This document shows, in pieces, positions 19,034-27,174 of a stretch of 32,543 bases of DNA. Location: positions 1 through 32,543 of the forward strand of contig JAFGKC010000148.1 of the NCBI GenBank assembly GCA_016928765.1, written 5' to 3'. This stretch comes from Syntrophaceae bacterium. Its GTDB lineage: Bacteria > Desulfobacterota > Syntrophia > Syntrophales > Smithellaceae. The translations under genes and the position numbers were made by a program. The notes under the pieces were generated by a model. The model searched no databases, was not told the DNA's origin, and worked only from the letters and a program-made list of their open reading frames with translations. The stretch's first letter is position 1, and every line of letters starts with the position of its first letter.

Positions 19034-19820
19034 CAATGACTACAGAACCACTTTGTTTCTTAATATCTTCAAGAAGCTCTCGGACGGCCTTCGTGTCTGG
19101 TAGTTCTTGCTCAATTCGTTGAATGATCTTTCGTTGGCCAGCCAGCTTTCTGGTGGGAGCATAGTTGAGATCGTAAAACCAGGAAGCAAGCATAACCATA
19201 AAATCCGCTACGGTAGACAAATTGCTGATGGAAATTGTTTTTGTTTTTATGACGGTTTCAATAACTCCGGGTGTTAATTCTTGTTCAAGGCGAATGTGGG
19301 GCAACATGTCGGGAAGCGCAGTGAAGCCGTCGCGGGTAACCGATTGCAAAACCAAATCCATAATATCGAGTTTATCGGCGTCCCGTACCAGTCTCAAAGT
19401 GAGACCTGCCGCGCCGCTAAGATTTGCGGGAATGTCCGATGCTTTCCGGTTATGATATTCCACAGCGCAGGCCATTTGCTTCCAATCTTCTGAGCCGAGC
19501 AGCGAGGGCATTTTCTCAGCCTCCAGCGTTTTGCGACCTTCCATGCCATGATCCACCGTGTCGGCGTCATGGAAAGAGCCATAGCGGGCATATTGAGGAA
19601 AACGTCCAATATCATGTACCAGACCGCATCCTTCGGCAAGAATAATTTCCGCTTGTGAAAGGTCTATCTCTTCCGCGATTATTCGCGCATTTTCGGCAAC
19701 ACGCCGGCTATGGAGATACTTGAGCTCCAACGCGGCGGGCAAAACGCCGTCCGTGTTGCGGTACCGGTTCACGTATTGGTCAAACCATTGAATGATAAAA
19801 AGCCGGGAGTTTTTAGTCAT
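19002..19820 (-). CDS. HD-domain metal-dependent phosphohydrolase
   Basis: 272 aa; H..HD..D pattern: LKYLHSRRVAENARIIAEE, GLVHDIGRFPQY, VEYHNRKASDIP, RLVRDADKLDIMDLVL. The 3' end overlaps the polA remnant in a different frame. Confidence 0.85.
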   Translation of the reverse strand: MTKNSRLFIIQWFDQYVNRYRNTDGVLPAALELKYLHSRRVAENARIIAEEIDLSQAEIILAEGCGLVHDIGRFPQYARYGSFHDADTVDHGMEGRKTLEAEKMPSLLGSEDWKQMACAVEYHNRKASDIPANLSGAAGLTLRLVRDADKLDIMDLVLQSVTRDGFTALPDMLPHIRLEQELTPGVIETVIKTKTISISNLSTVADFMVMLASWFYDLNYAPTRKLAGQRKIIQRIEQELPDTKAVRELLEDIKKQSGSVVIEKRKARSNQT

Positions 19821-19844
19821 GATCTTTATGATGCACGATGTCGT

Positions 19845-20276
19845 TTATCGTTTCTTTCCAACAGCGTAATTTCGCAGCGCGCTATGAAATGTTTTAGCGA
19901 CCAGCAGGGCGCAATGCTCTGAATCTTCTGGCAGACCGTCCAGATGTTCCAGGATGGCGCTTTGATTGATTTTGATACACTCCCTGACCGGTTTGCCTTT
20001 CGCCATAACCGTGGCAGCTGTGCCTGCGGCGTGGGAGGTCACACATCCGTCCGTCGTGTAGGTAATATCATCAATCTTGTCATTGTTGATCTTCAGAAAC
20101 ATTTCCATCGTGTCCCCGCAGGGACCGGTGATTTTCGCGTAGCCGTCAGGACTATCTAAGCTTCCGTAATTTCTCGGATTATAGCCGTAATCATAAGCTT
20201 TTTCTGAAAGACCACCCGTTATCTTTTCCATAAGGAGGTCAAGCATTTCTTTTTTTATTTCTTCTTCGTCTGCCAT
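19845..20276 (-). CDS. IscU/NifU-N-like Fe-S scaffold protein
   Basis: 143 aa; ITGPCGDTMEMFLKI, YTTDGCVTSHAAGT, EHCALLVAKTFHSAL give the three conserved Cys positions of U-type scaffolds. Confidence 0.85.
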   Translation of the reverse strand: MADEEEIKKEMLDLLMEKITGGLSEKAYDYGYNPRNYGSLDSPDGYAKITGPCGDTMEMFLKINNDKIDDITYTTDGCVTSHAAGTAATVMAKGKPVRECIKINQSAILEHLDGLPEDSEHCALLVAKTFHSALRNYAVGKKR

Positions 20277-20293
20277 ATAAATTTTTATTTCTC

Positions 20294-20692
20294 TTAAAGA
20301 ATTTTCTTCCCGGTGTCTGGACCGCCTTTAACAATATACACTCCCGTGATTTTCCCCACAATAGCGGACTTTGGATTCAATGTATCTTTTATACGGTGGA
20401 CCCACTCAACATTTTTTCTAAAGATCTCGTCGTCTGTGTGAATTGTAATATCGGCTTTGAGCTGAAAACCGTCTTTCTCCCCCCACCAAGCCAATGCTAT
20501 TTTAGGATTTTCTTTCAGATTTTTGAGCGTTTTGTCAAAATACTGGTCTGAAATGAGTAACGTCTCATCGTCCAGGAACTTAACCATTCCGATAGGTACA
20601 ACGTTGGGAACGCCATCCTTTGTCGCGGTTGATAGATACACGATCTTTGTGCTTTTCATGCTTTCTTTAATTTCTTCTGTTACTTTAATCAT
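20294..20692 (-). CDS. Pyridoxamine 5'-phosphate oxidase (PPOX)-fold flavoprotein
   Basis: 132 aa; VYLSTATKDGVPNVVPIGMVKFLDDETLLISDQYFDKTLKNLKENPKIALAWW. Confidence 0.87.
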   Translation of the reverse strand: MIKVTEEIKESMKSTKIVYLSTATKDGVPNVVPIGMVKFLDDETLLISDQYFDKTLKNLKENPKIALAWWGEKDGFQLKADITIHTDDEIFRKNVEWVHRIKDTLNPKSAIVGKITGVYIVKGGPDTGKKIL

Positions 20693-20740
20693 TAATTCTT
20701 CCCCCTGATATAATTATAATAACTATTTTTTAAAAATTTT

Positions 20741-23392
20741 TCAGTGCGCTTCATCCCAGTTATAGCCCGCGGCAATTTCCACTTTCAGCGGCACTTTAAG
20801 TTTGATTACTTCTTCCATTTCTTTTTTAACCAGTGCCGTGACTTCTTCTTTTTCTTTTACGGGCGCTTCCAGCACCAGCTCGTCATGCACCTGCATGATC
20901 AGACGCGCTTCGAACTTTTTCTCTAGTAACAGATGCTCGATGTTTACCATTGCCACTTTAATCAAATCCGCGGCGGTGCCCTGGATGGGGGTGTTGATGG
21001 CCGTGCGTTCGGCAAACTGACGCACCGAAGGAATCTTGCTTTTGAGTTCCGGCAGGTAGCGGCGGCGGTTTAAAAGCGTGCAGATATAACCGTCACATTT
21101 TGCTTTCTCTAAAACAGCATCAAGATACGCGCGCACTTTTTTGTAGCGGTCGAAGTATCCGTCAATGTAGGCCTGCGCGATTTTTTGCGAAACGCCCAGC
21201 TCTTTAGCCAGGCCAAACGCGCTCATGCCGTAAAGGATGCCAAAGTTGATCACCTTGGCCTGACGGCGCATATCGTCGTTGACCATTTCCGAAAACACGC
21301 CGAAAACATCGGCTGCCGTCCGCGCGTGAATATCTTCATCCGCTTTAAATGCTTCAATGAGAGTTTTATCCTCGGATAAATGCGCCAATACGCGAAGCTC
21401 AATTTGTGAATAATCGGCGGAGATAAGTTCGCATCCGGGCGCCGCGATGAAAGCCTGGCGGATTCTTTTCCCCTCCAGCGTGCGGATGGGAATGTTCTGC
21501 AAATTGGGATTGGAGCTCGATAGTCTTCCGGTTGCCGTTGCCGTCTGGTTATAAGAAGTGTGAATACGGCCGGTTTGCGCGTCAATTAGCGCGGGCAGCG
21601 CGTCCACATAAGTTGATTTTAATTTGGCCATACTGCGATAGGCCAGAATTTCGGCGGGCAGTTCGTGGCTTTGCGCCAGATAAGAGAGAACCTCCACGTC
21701 CGTGGAATATCCTTCTTTTGTTTTTCTGCCGGTGGGAAGTTTTAGTTTATCAAAAAGAATTACCTGCAGTTGTTTGGGAGAATTGATGTTGAACTTTTCT
21801 CCGGACAGTTTATAAATCTTTTCTTCGGAAAGCGAAAGTAATTGCCCCAGCTCTTCCGACATTTGTTTTAAAATATTTGTGTCGATGAGCACGCCCTTTT
21901 TTTCCATCGAGGCAAGAACATGTAAAAGAGGCATTTCCACTTTTGTGTAGAGTTCGTCCGCCTGGATTTCCTTGAGTTTGCCCGCGAGAATTTTTTCCAA
22001 TTTGAATATGGCGGCGGCGCGTCCGGCCACGTGCGCGGCCGTTTTATCGATATCCGCTTCGGCTAAAAGATTATTTTTTCCTCCGGCGATTTCCTGCGCT
22101 GAGGGTAGCTGTTCATGCAAATATTCCCAGGCGACTTCCGCAAGCTCATACGAATGCTTGGCGGGGTTGAGCAGATAGGCCATTAAGGCGGTATCGTCGG
22201 CATTTTGGACATTCAAATCCGCCTGCGCGACAAGTGCGGTTTTTAAATCATGAAAATATTTTTTAATCTTGTCATTTGTAAAAAGAGGAGCCAGCGCGGT
22301 AAGAACCTGTTTTTCATTGAGCTGCTTCTTAAGGTTACTGTGCTTCACGGGCAGATAAAAAGACTCGCTCTCCACGGCTAAGGCTATACCCAGCAAAGTT
22401 GCCGGCTGATTTGTTTCCCGGATGAATTCACAGGCAAAGTTTTTATTTTGCCGCGCTTTTTCAATGAATAAAGCCAGCGCCTGCTCATTTACGATAATCG
22501 CACACTCTTTCGCTGCCGCGGGCCTTCCCTTTTTGATTTCGGCGAGCAGTGTTGAAAATTCAAATTCACTGAAAAGTTTGGCTAATAGTTCTTTGTCCGG
22601 TTCTTTGCGCGCCGCGTCGTTAAAGTCAAAATCAATTTCTGTATCTTTACGGATAAGCGCGAGCTGGCGGCTGAGCCTGGCCTGCTCAGCGTATTTTTTA
22701 AAGCTTTCGCGCAGTTTTACGTTGCGTAGATTATCCGCGTTTTCAATAACTGCTTCGAGCGAGCCGTATTCCTCAATCAGTCTTTGCGCTGTTTTGGGGC
22801 CGACGCCGGGAACGCCGGGGATGTTATCCGACGTGTCGCCCATGAGTCCTAAAATATCCACCACTTTATCAGGTCCTACGCCAAAGCGCTCTTTTACCGC
22901 TGCTACGTCATACGTTTTATCTTTCATCGTATCGACCATGGTGACGTTTTCATTCACCAGCTGCATTAAATCCTTGTCGCCGGAAACGATCACCGTGCGC
23001 CAGCCTTTAGCGCTTGCCTTTTCGGAAAGAACGCCGATGATGTCGTCCGCTTCCGTGCCCTGTTTTTCGATTACGGGGATGGAAAAGCCGCGGATGATAT
23101 CTTTGATAAAAGGTATCTGCGGGCTTAAATCATCAGGCATGGGTTTGCGCGTGGCTTTGTAATCAGTGAATTCTTCGTGACGAGTTGTGGGGCCTTTCAC
23201 GTCAAAGGCGACAACAATATAATCAGGTCTGATATCGCGCAGAAGCTTAAGCAGCATATTGGTAAAGCCGTAGATAGCGTTAGTGGGAAACCCCTTGGAA
23301 TTAGTCAGTGCGGGGATGGCGTAGAAGGCGCGGTAGAGATAGTTGCTGCCATCCACCAGGGCGACCAGCGGAATTTGATTTTTTTCGGTCAT
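20741..23392 (-). CDS. polA: DNA polymerase I
   Basis: 883 aa; 5' nuclease domain (VDGSNYLYRAFYA, GTEADDIIGVL, VSGDKDLMQLV, GDTSDNIPGVPGVGPKTAQRLI) and polymerase domain (TATGRLSSSNPNLQNIPIRT, SADYSQIELRVLAHLS, RRQAKVINFGILYGMS, MQVHDELVLEAP). Confidence 0.97.
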   Translation of the reverse strand: MTEKNQIPLVALVDGSNYLYRAFYAIPALTNSKGFPTNAIYGFTNMLLKLLRDIRPDYIVVAFDVKGPTTRHEEFTDYKATRKPMPDDLSPQIPFIKDIIRGFSIPVIEKQGTEADDIIGVLSEKASAKGWRTVIVSGDKDLMQLVNENVTMVDTMKDKTYDVAAVKERFGVGPDKVVDILGLMGDTSDNIPGVPGVGPKTAQRLIEEYGSLEAVIENADNLRNVKLRESFKKYAEQARLSRQLALIRKDTEIDFDFNDAARKEPDKELLAKLFSEFEFSTLLAEIKKGRPAAAKECAIIVNEQALALFIEKARQNKNFACEFIRETNQPATLLGIALAVESESFYLPVKHSNLKKQLNEKQVLTALAPLFTNDKIKKYFHDLKTALVAQADLNVQNADDTALMAYLLNPAKHSYELAEVAWEYLHEQLPSAQEIAGGKNNLLAEADIDKTAAHVAGRAAAIFKLEKILAGKLKEIQADELYTKVEMPLLHVLASMEKKGVLIDTNILKQMSEELGQLLSLSEEKIYKLSGEKFNINSPKQLQVILFDKLKLPTGRKTKEGYSTDVEVLSYLAQSHELPAEILAYRSMAKLKSTYVDALPALIDAQTGRIHTSYNQTATATGRLSSSNPNLQNIPIRTLEGKRIRQAFIAAPGCELISADYSQIELRVLAHLSEDKTLIEAFKADEDIHARTAADVFGVFSEMVNDDMRRQAKVINFGILYGMSAFGLAKELGVSQKIAQAYIDGYFDRYKKVRAYLDAVLEKAKCDGYICTLLNRRRYLPELKSKIPSVRQFAERTAINTPIQGTAADLIKVAMVNIEHLLLEKKFEARLIMQVHDELVLEAPVKEKEEVTALVKKEMEEVIKLKVPLKVEIAAGYNWDEAH
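20745..20827 (-). repeat. Direct repeat copy 2: 3' end of intact polA
   Basis: 83 nt, about 94% identical to 18951-19033, same orientation, 1794 bp apart. Confidence 0.92.
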
Positions 23393-23418
23393 GATTTACA
23401 ATTTATAAAGAAAGATAA

Positions 23419-23453
23419 GCTCACCCTGACTTGGTAAATCCTTCAGGGTGAGC
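23419..23453 (-). terminator. Perfect 11-bp inverted repeat, probable terminator of the Yip1-like gene
   Basis: GCTCACCCTGA (23419-23429) and TCAGGGTGAGC (23443-23453), between 23478 (gene end) and polA start. Confidence 0.5.
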
Positions 23454-23477
23454 CTGCTTTCAAACTAATTCATATTT

Positions 23478-24134
23478 TTATCTGTAACGTTCAGCCTGAT
23501 TTCTAGCTTCATCGAGCTGCTGCTGATATTGCTTGTTTAGTTCTTCCATTTTTTTTCTTACTTCTTCTGCGGAAGAGGAGAAGTTACGAGCTTTATACTC
23601 GCCTCTTATCTGAATTAAGATCAGAAGCGCGAAAAGGATTCCGAAAACCAGCCACGCTTTTTTTGCTTCAATGTTATGAACATAAATGCTCGCCATAACA
23701 ATAAAGAAAAGTCCCAAAAGAGCGTTTAAAATTGTGCCCGCGTAAGGGATAACCCCCAATATCGCGGCAATCGGTGCTAAAACCATCAGGTAAGCAACGC
23801 ATCTATATGATGTTTCATAGTTTTCCTGCGAACCCATCAGTTTCCAAATCAAATACATTATGGCGGCGCCGATGAAACTGAAGATAATGACAACAAGGGG
23901 AATGAAAATAATAAGCCCCATGCTGTCTAAAAGTCCCCGGCTTACATAGCTTAACCCGAGGATGTTGATAATGGCGTGTATGATGCCGGCGACAATGCCC
24001 ATAATGATTGCGAAAATAACGGGTTCCAGAAATCCGCCGGATTTGTGCATAGATTTAAAGAATTCCACGGGTTTTGTTAAGATATTTAAGGCTTTCTGGG
24101 GAATTTCAGCAAACTCAATTTCTTTTACTTCCAT
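23478..24134 (-). CDS. Yip1-domain-like membrane protein
   Basis: 218 aa; ILTKPVEFFKSMHKSGGFLEPVIFAIIMGIVAGII..., multiple TMs and a C-terminal charged coil; matches the Yip1 family pattern. Confidence 0.75.
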   Translation of the reverse strand: MEVKEIEFAEIPQKALNILTKPVEFFKSMHKSGGFLEPVIFAIIMGIVAGIIHAIINILGLSYVSRGLLDSMGLIIFIPLVVIIFSFIGAAIMYLIWKLMGSQENYETSYRCVAYLMVLAPIAAILGVIPYAGTILNALLGLFFIVMASIYVHNIEAKKAWLVFGILFALLILIQIRGEYKARNFSSSAEEVRKKMEELNKQYQQQLDEARNQAERYR

Positions 24135-24288
24135 ATTTCCCTACCTCCTTAAAAAAGATTTCTTAAGCGTGAGCTTAAAAATTATACTGAACATTTCTCA
24201 TGAATCGCCTTTGGCGTCAATAGGATGTTTTTTTGTTGGGCAAGAGAACAAAAACGTTGTAATTTCAAGGTTGAAGTGACGCTTATTT

Positions 24289-24735
24289 TTAAAGGTCAAA
24301 AGATGCGTTGATTTTAAAAGTTTTAACCGCGCGCATATCTAAAATATCAGTCACGCCGGTTTTTTCTTTTATTTCATCAAAAAAAGATTCCAGTTCTTTA
24401 GCGCTTGCCGCGCTGACGGTGAACCAGATATTGTATTCATCGTCGCGCCGATAATTATGCGTAACGTTTTTGTTGGTGTTTACTGTTTTAACAAATAATT
24501 CGATTTTGTCCTCCGGCACACGCGCGGCGCAAAGAGTACTGACGCGGCCCAGCTTTGCTCCGTCAAAAACAGCGCCGATACGGCGGATGATACCTTCGTC
24601 TTTCATTTTCTGAACGCGTGCCAGCGTTTCCTCTTCACTGATGCCGCATTTTTCTGCGACTATGGCAAAAGGTTGTTCAGTTAGCGGAAATTCCTTTTGC
24701 AGAATATTGAGCATTTTTTTGTCTATTTCGTCCAT
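24289..24735 (-). CDS. ahbB: Lrp/AsnC-like siroheme decarboxylase subunit (AhbA/AhbB family)
   Basis: 148 aa; N-terminal HTH (LNILQKEFPLTEQPFAIVAEKCGISEEE) and VTHNYRRDDEYNIWFTV, typical of AhbA/B; adjacent to an ahbD-like gene. Subunit A versus B not certain. Confidence 0.72.
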   Translation of the reverse strand: MDEIDKKMLNILQKEFPLTEQPFAIVAEKCGISEEETLARVQKMKDEGIIRRIGAVFDGAKLGRVSTLCAARVPEDKIELFVKTVNTNKNVTHNYRRDDEYNIWFTVSAASAKELESFFDEIKEKTGVTDILDMRAVKTFKINASFDL

Positions 24736-24751
24736 AAATTGTCACGATTTT

Positions 24752-24778
24752 GTCATACCGACGTAGGCCGGTATCCAG
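24752..24778. repeat. REP-like palindrome, left end of GIY-YIG unit
   Basis: GTCATACCGACGTAGGCCGGTATCCAG; inverted relative to 25108-25134; abuts the GIY-YIG stop codon. Confidence 0.75.
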
Positions 24779-25069
24779 TTATAAAATCGAATTATATAAA
24801 TCATTCCAATCCGGATTATCTTTTTCAATAAGTTTAACTTTCCAGGCTCTCTTCCATTCTTTAATGTTCTTTTCCCGTTCAATAGCTTTGTCCATGTTGC
24901 CATGCAGCTCATACCATACCAGATTATGCACTTTGTATCTTTTTGTGAATCCCTGAGCTAAATCATTTTTATGTTCCCATATTCTTTTTACCAAATCGGA
25001 AGTGACTCCGGTGTAAAGAGTGCCGTTTTTCTTGCTTGCCAGAATATATACAGCCGGCTGATTAATCAT
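24779..25069 (-). CDS. GIY-YIG (UPF0213/YhbQ-like) nuclease
   Basis: 96 aa; AVYILASKKNGTLYTGVTSDLVKRIWEHKN ... VWYELHGNMDKAIEREKNIKEWKRAWKVKLIEKDNPDWNDLY. Confidence 0.93.
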   Translation of the reverse strand: MINQPAVYILASKKNGTLYTGVTSDLVKRIWEHKNDLAQGFTKRYKVHNLVWYELHGNMDKAIEREKNIKEWKRAWKVKLIEKDNPDWNDLYNSIL

Positions 25070-25107
25070 ATTTTATTTCTTGGTCCCGGCTTTTGCCAAA
25101 ACGAGGT

Positions 25108-25135
25108 CTGGATTCCGGCCTTCGCCGGAATGACG
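25108..25135. repeat. REP-like palindrome, right end of GIY-YIG unit
   Basis: CTGGATTCCGGCCTTCGCCGGAATGACG, containing the perfect hairpin ATTCCGGC-CTTC-GCCGGAAT. Confidence 0.8.
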
Positions 25136-25143
25136 TAAAAATA

Positions 25144-26190
25144 CTATAATTTTTTCGGCTCATACAAACACAACGGCTCCTCGGCCAGATAATCGCCGGT
25201 GGCTTCATAGGCGCGGGCCCGGCAGCCGCCGCACACTTTAATAAATTCACAGCGCCCGCATTTTCCTTTATATTTACTGTAATCACGCAAGTCGCGAAAA
25301 ACTTCTGAATTTTCCCATATCTCGGCGAAACTCTTTTTCAACACATTGCCGCAATCCAACTCCAGATAACCGCAGGGCTGCACTTGGCCTACATGGGAAA
25401 TAAAACAGAAAGTGATGCCGCCCAGGCAGCCGCGCGTTGATTCATGAAAATGGCCGCCGGCTTTTTTGACCGGTTGCACGCCTTTATTTTTTTGTTGGCG
25501 CGTTATGCGGAAATAATGCGGCGCGCAGGTTGCTTTGAGTTGGATAGGGCAAGTGAAGCTCTGCTTGTGAAACCACATCAGCGTTTCTTCATAGTTGGCG
25601 GCGGTAATGGTTTGTTCAGCCAAATCTCTTCCGCGTCCTGTAGGTACAAGCAGGAAAATGTGATGAGCGGCAGCCCCCAAACTTATGGCTAAATCTTGTA
25701 TCTCTTCAATTTGCCGCAGATTTGCTGTGGTAATAGTTGTGTTGATCTGGAATTCCATTCCCACGGCTTTCAGCGCCTCAATGCCGCGCATCGCTCCGGC
25801 GAAAGCGCCCTGCTCGGCGCGAAAAGCGTCATGGCTTTCGGCGTCTTTCCCATCAATGCTGATACTTACACGCTGAATGCCGCTATCTATCATTTTTTGC
25901 GAGACTTTTTCATCCACCAGTACGCCGTTTGTTGCCAGTACCATGCGCAAATCTTTTTTTGTGCCATACGTTGCAATTTCAAAAATATCCGGCCGCATCA
26001 GCGGCTCGCCACCGGTCAGAATAATAACGGGTTTGGCAAAAGCGGCAATTTCGTCAATTAGTCCTAAACATTGTTCGGTAGTAAGTTCGCCCGGATACGG
26101 TCCGCAATTGGCCGCGGCGCGGCAATGAACGCAGTTTAAATTACATCTGCGCGTGACTTCCCAGGCGATCATACCCACATTATTATCCAT
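25144..26190 (-). CDS. ahbD: Radical SAM/SPASM heme b synthase (AhbD-like)
   Basis: The ORF extends to 26313, but MDNNVGMIAWEVTRRCNLNCVHC suggests a start at about 26190. CNLNCVHC radical SAM motif, LTGGEPLMRPD, and C-terminal Cys-rich CGRCEFIKVCGGCRARAYEATGDYLAEEPLCLYEP. Confidence 0.85.
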   Translation of the reverse strand: MDNNVGMIAWEVTRRCNLNCVHCRAAANCGPYPGELTTEQCLGLIDEIAAFAKPVIILTGGEPLMRPDIFEIATYGTKKDLRMVLATNGVLVDEKVSQKMIDSGIQRVSISIDGKDAESHDAFRAEQGAFAGAMRGIEALKAVGMEFQINTTITTANLRQIEEIQDLAISLGAAAHHIFLLVPTGRGRDLAEQTITAANYEETLMWFHKQSFTCPIQLKATCAPHYFRITRQQKNKGVQPVKKAGGHFHESTRGCLGGITFCFISHVGQVQPCGYLELDCGNVLKKSFAEIWENSEVFRDLRDYSKYKGKCGRCEFIKVCGGCRARAYEATGDYLAEEPLCLYEPKKL

Positions 26191-26415
26191 TTTTTTACCG
26201 ACCTTGTTTAAGGACATTTTAAAATATTTATGCGGCCATTTTGCCAGATGAGCAAAAAGAGTCAACAAAAATTTATTTTGCAGTGGACTTTTATAACTAC
26301 CAGCGCGTTGCAAGTCATTATCATTTATTAATAAACAGCCGCATTTTTTTATTTCTTGACCTCTAAACGTAACCCTAATATGAAGGGAAAACTAAAATGA
26401 GGAAGGGTAGAAAAT

Positions 26416-27141
26416 ATGTCTATCATGATGTGGGAAAAAGACGAAACGGTGGCGATTCTTACCATGACCAATGGGGCTAACAGGCAGAACCTCGTCTTTT
26501 CCGATACGCTTAACAAAACACTTGATGAAATTATCGCCGATAAAACAGTTACCGCCTTGATTATTACTTCAGATGACGAGAAAAATTTTTCGCAGGGAAT
26601 AGATGTGGAATGGATTCTGGATAAAATGCAGAAGAAGGAGACTCAGCCGGTAATCGATTTTATCCGCGGCATGGATGTGGTTTTTAAAAAATTGGTTACA
26701 TACCCTGTGCCGGTTATCGCGGCGATAAACGGGCATGCTTTTGGCAACGGTTCAATAATGTCCTGCGCCTGCGATTTTCGTTTTATGCGCTCCGACAAGG
26801 GATTCTTTTGTTTTCCAGAAGTGAATTTGGGCATTGCCTTCCGTCCCGGCATGAACGCGTTTATAAAAAAAGCCGTTCCCGCCTACAAGCTCTCCGAAAT
26901 GCAGCTCACCGGCAACCGCTATACAGCGCAGGAACTTGAAGAACATCACATTATTGTTAAGGCCTGCGCGGATAAAGAAGACCTTATGACAAAATCGCTG
27001 GCGTTTGCCAAAACATTCAAGAAGAATCGCGGGATTTTTTCTGAACTGAAAAAACGTCTTTATAAGGAGATAATCGAAATTCTGGAAGCGCCGGATGAAT
27101 TTGCTTCCGGCGGCGCATTTTCTCTTACCGTATCCGAATAG
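26416..27141 (+). CDS. Crotonase-family enoyl-CoA hydratase/isomerase
   Basis: 241 aa; FSQGIDVEWIL, PVPVIAAINGHAFGNGSIMSCACDFRFM, FPEVNLGIAFRPGMNAFIKKAVP. Confidence 0.87.
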   Translation: MSIMMWEKDETVAILTMTNGANRQNLVFSDTLNKTLDEIIADKTVTALIITSDDEKNFSQGIDVEWILDKMQKKETQPVIDFIRGMDVVFKKLVTYPVPVIAAINGHAFGNGSIMSCACDFRFMRSDKGFFCFPEVNLGIAFRPGMNAFIKKAVPAYKLSEMQLTGNRYTAQELEEHHIIVKACADKEDLMTKSLAFAKTFKKNRGIFSELKKRLYKEIIEILEAPDEFASGGAFSLTVSE

Positions 27142-27174
27142 AGAATAAGTTAATAATATTTTTGAGGTGAAAAA

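Noticed and set aside
22422-23162. 246-aa + strand ORF
   Set aside because: Ser/Leu-rich antisense of the conserved PolA 5' nuclease domain; no independent coding evidence.
24750-24956. 68-aa + strand ORF beginning MSYRRRPVSS
   Set aside because: Translation of the left palindrome plus antisense of the GIY-YIG gene.
25062-25286. 74-aa minus-strand ORF ending SFRRRPESRPRFGKSRDQEIKYD
   Set aside because: The FRRRPES sequence is just translation of the palindromic repeat; overlaps the ahbD 3' end.
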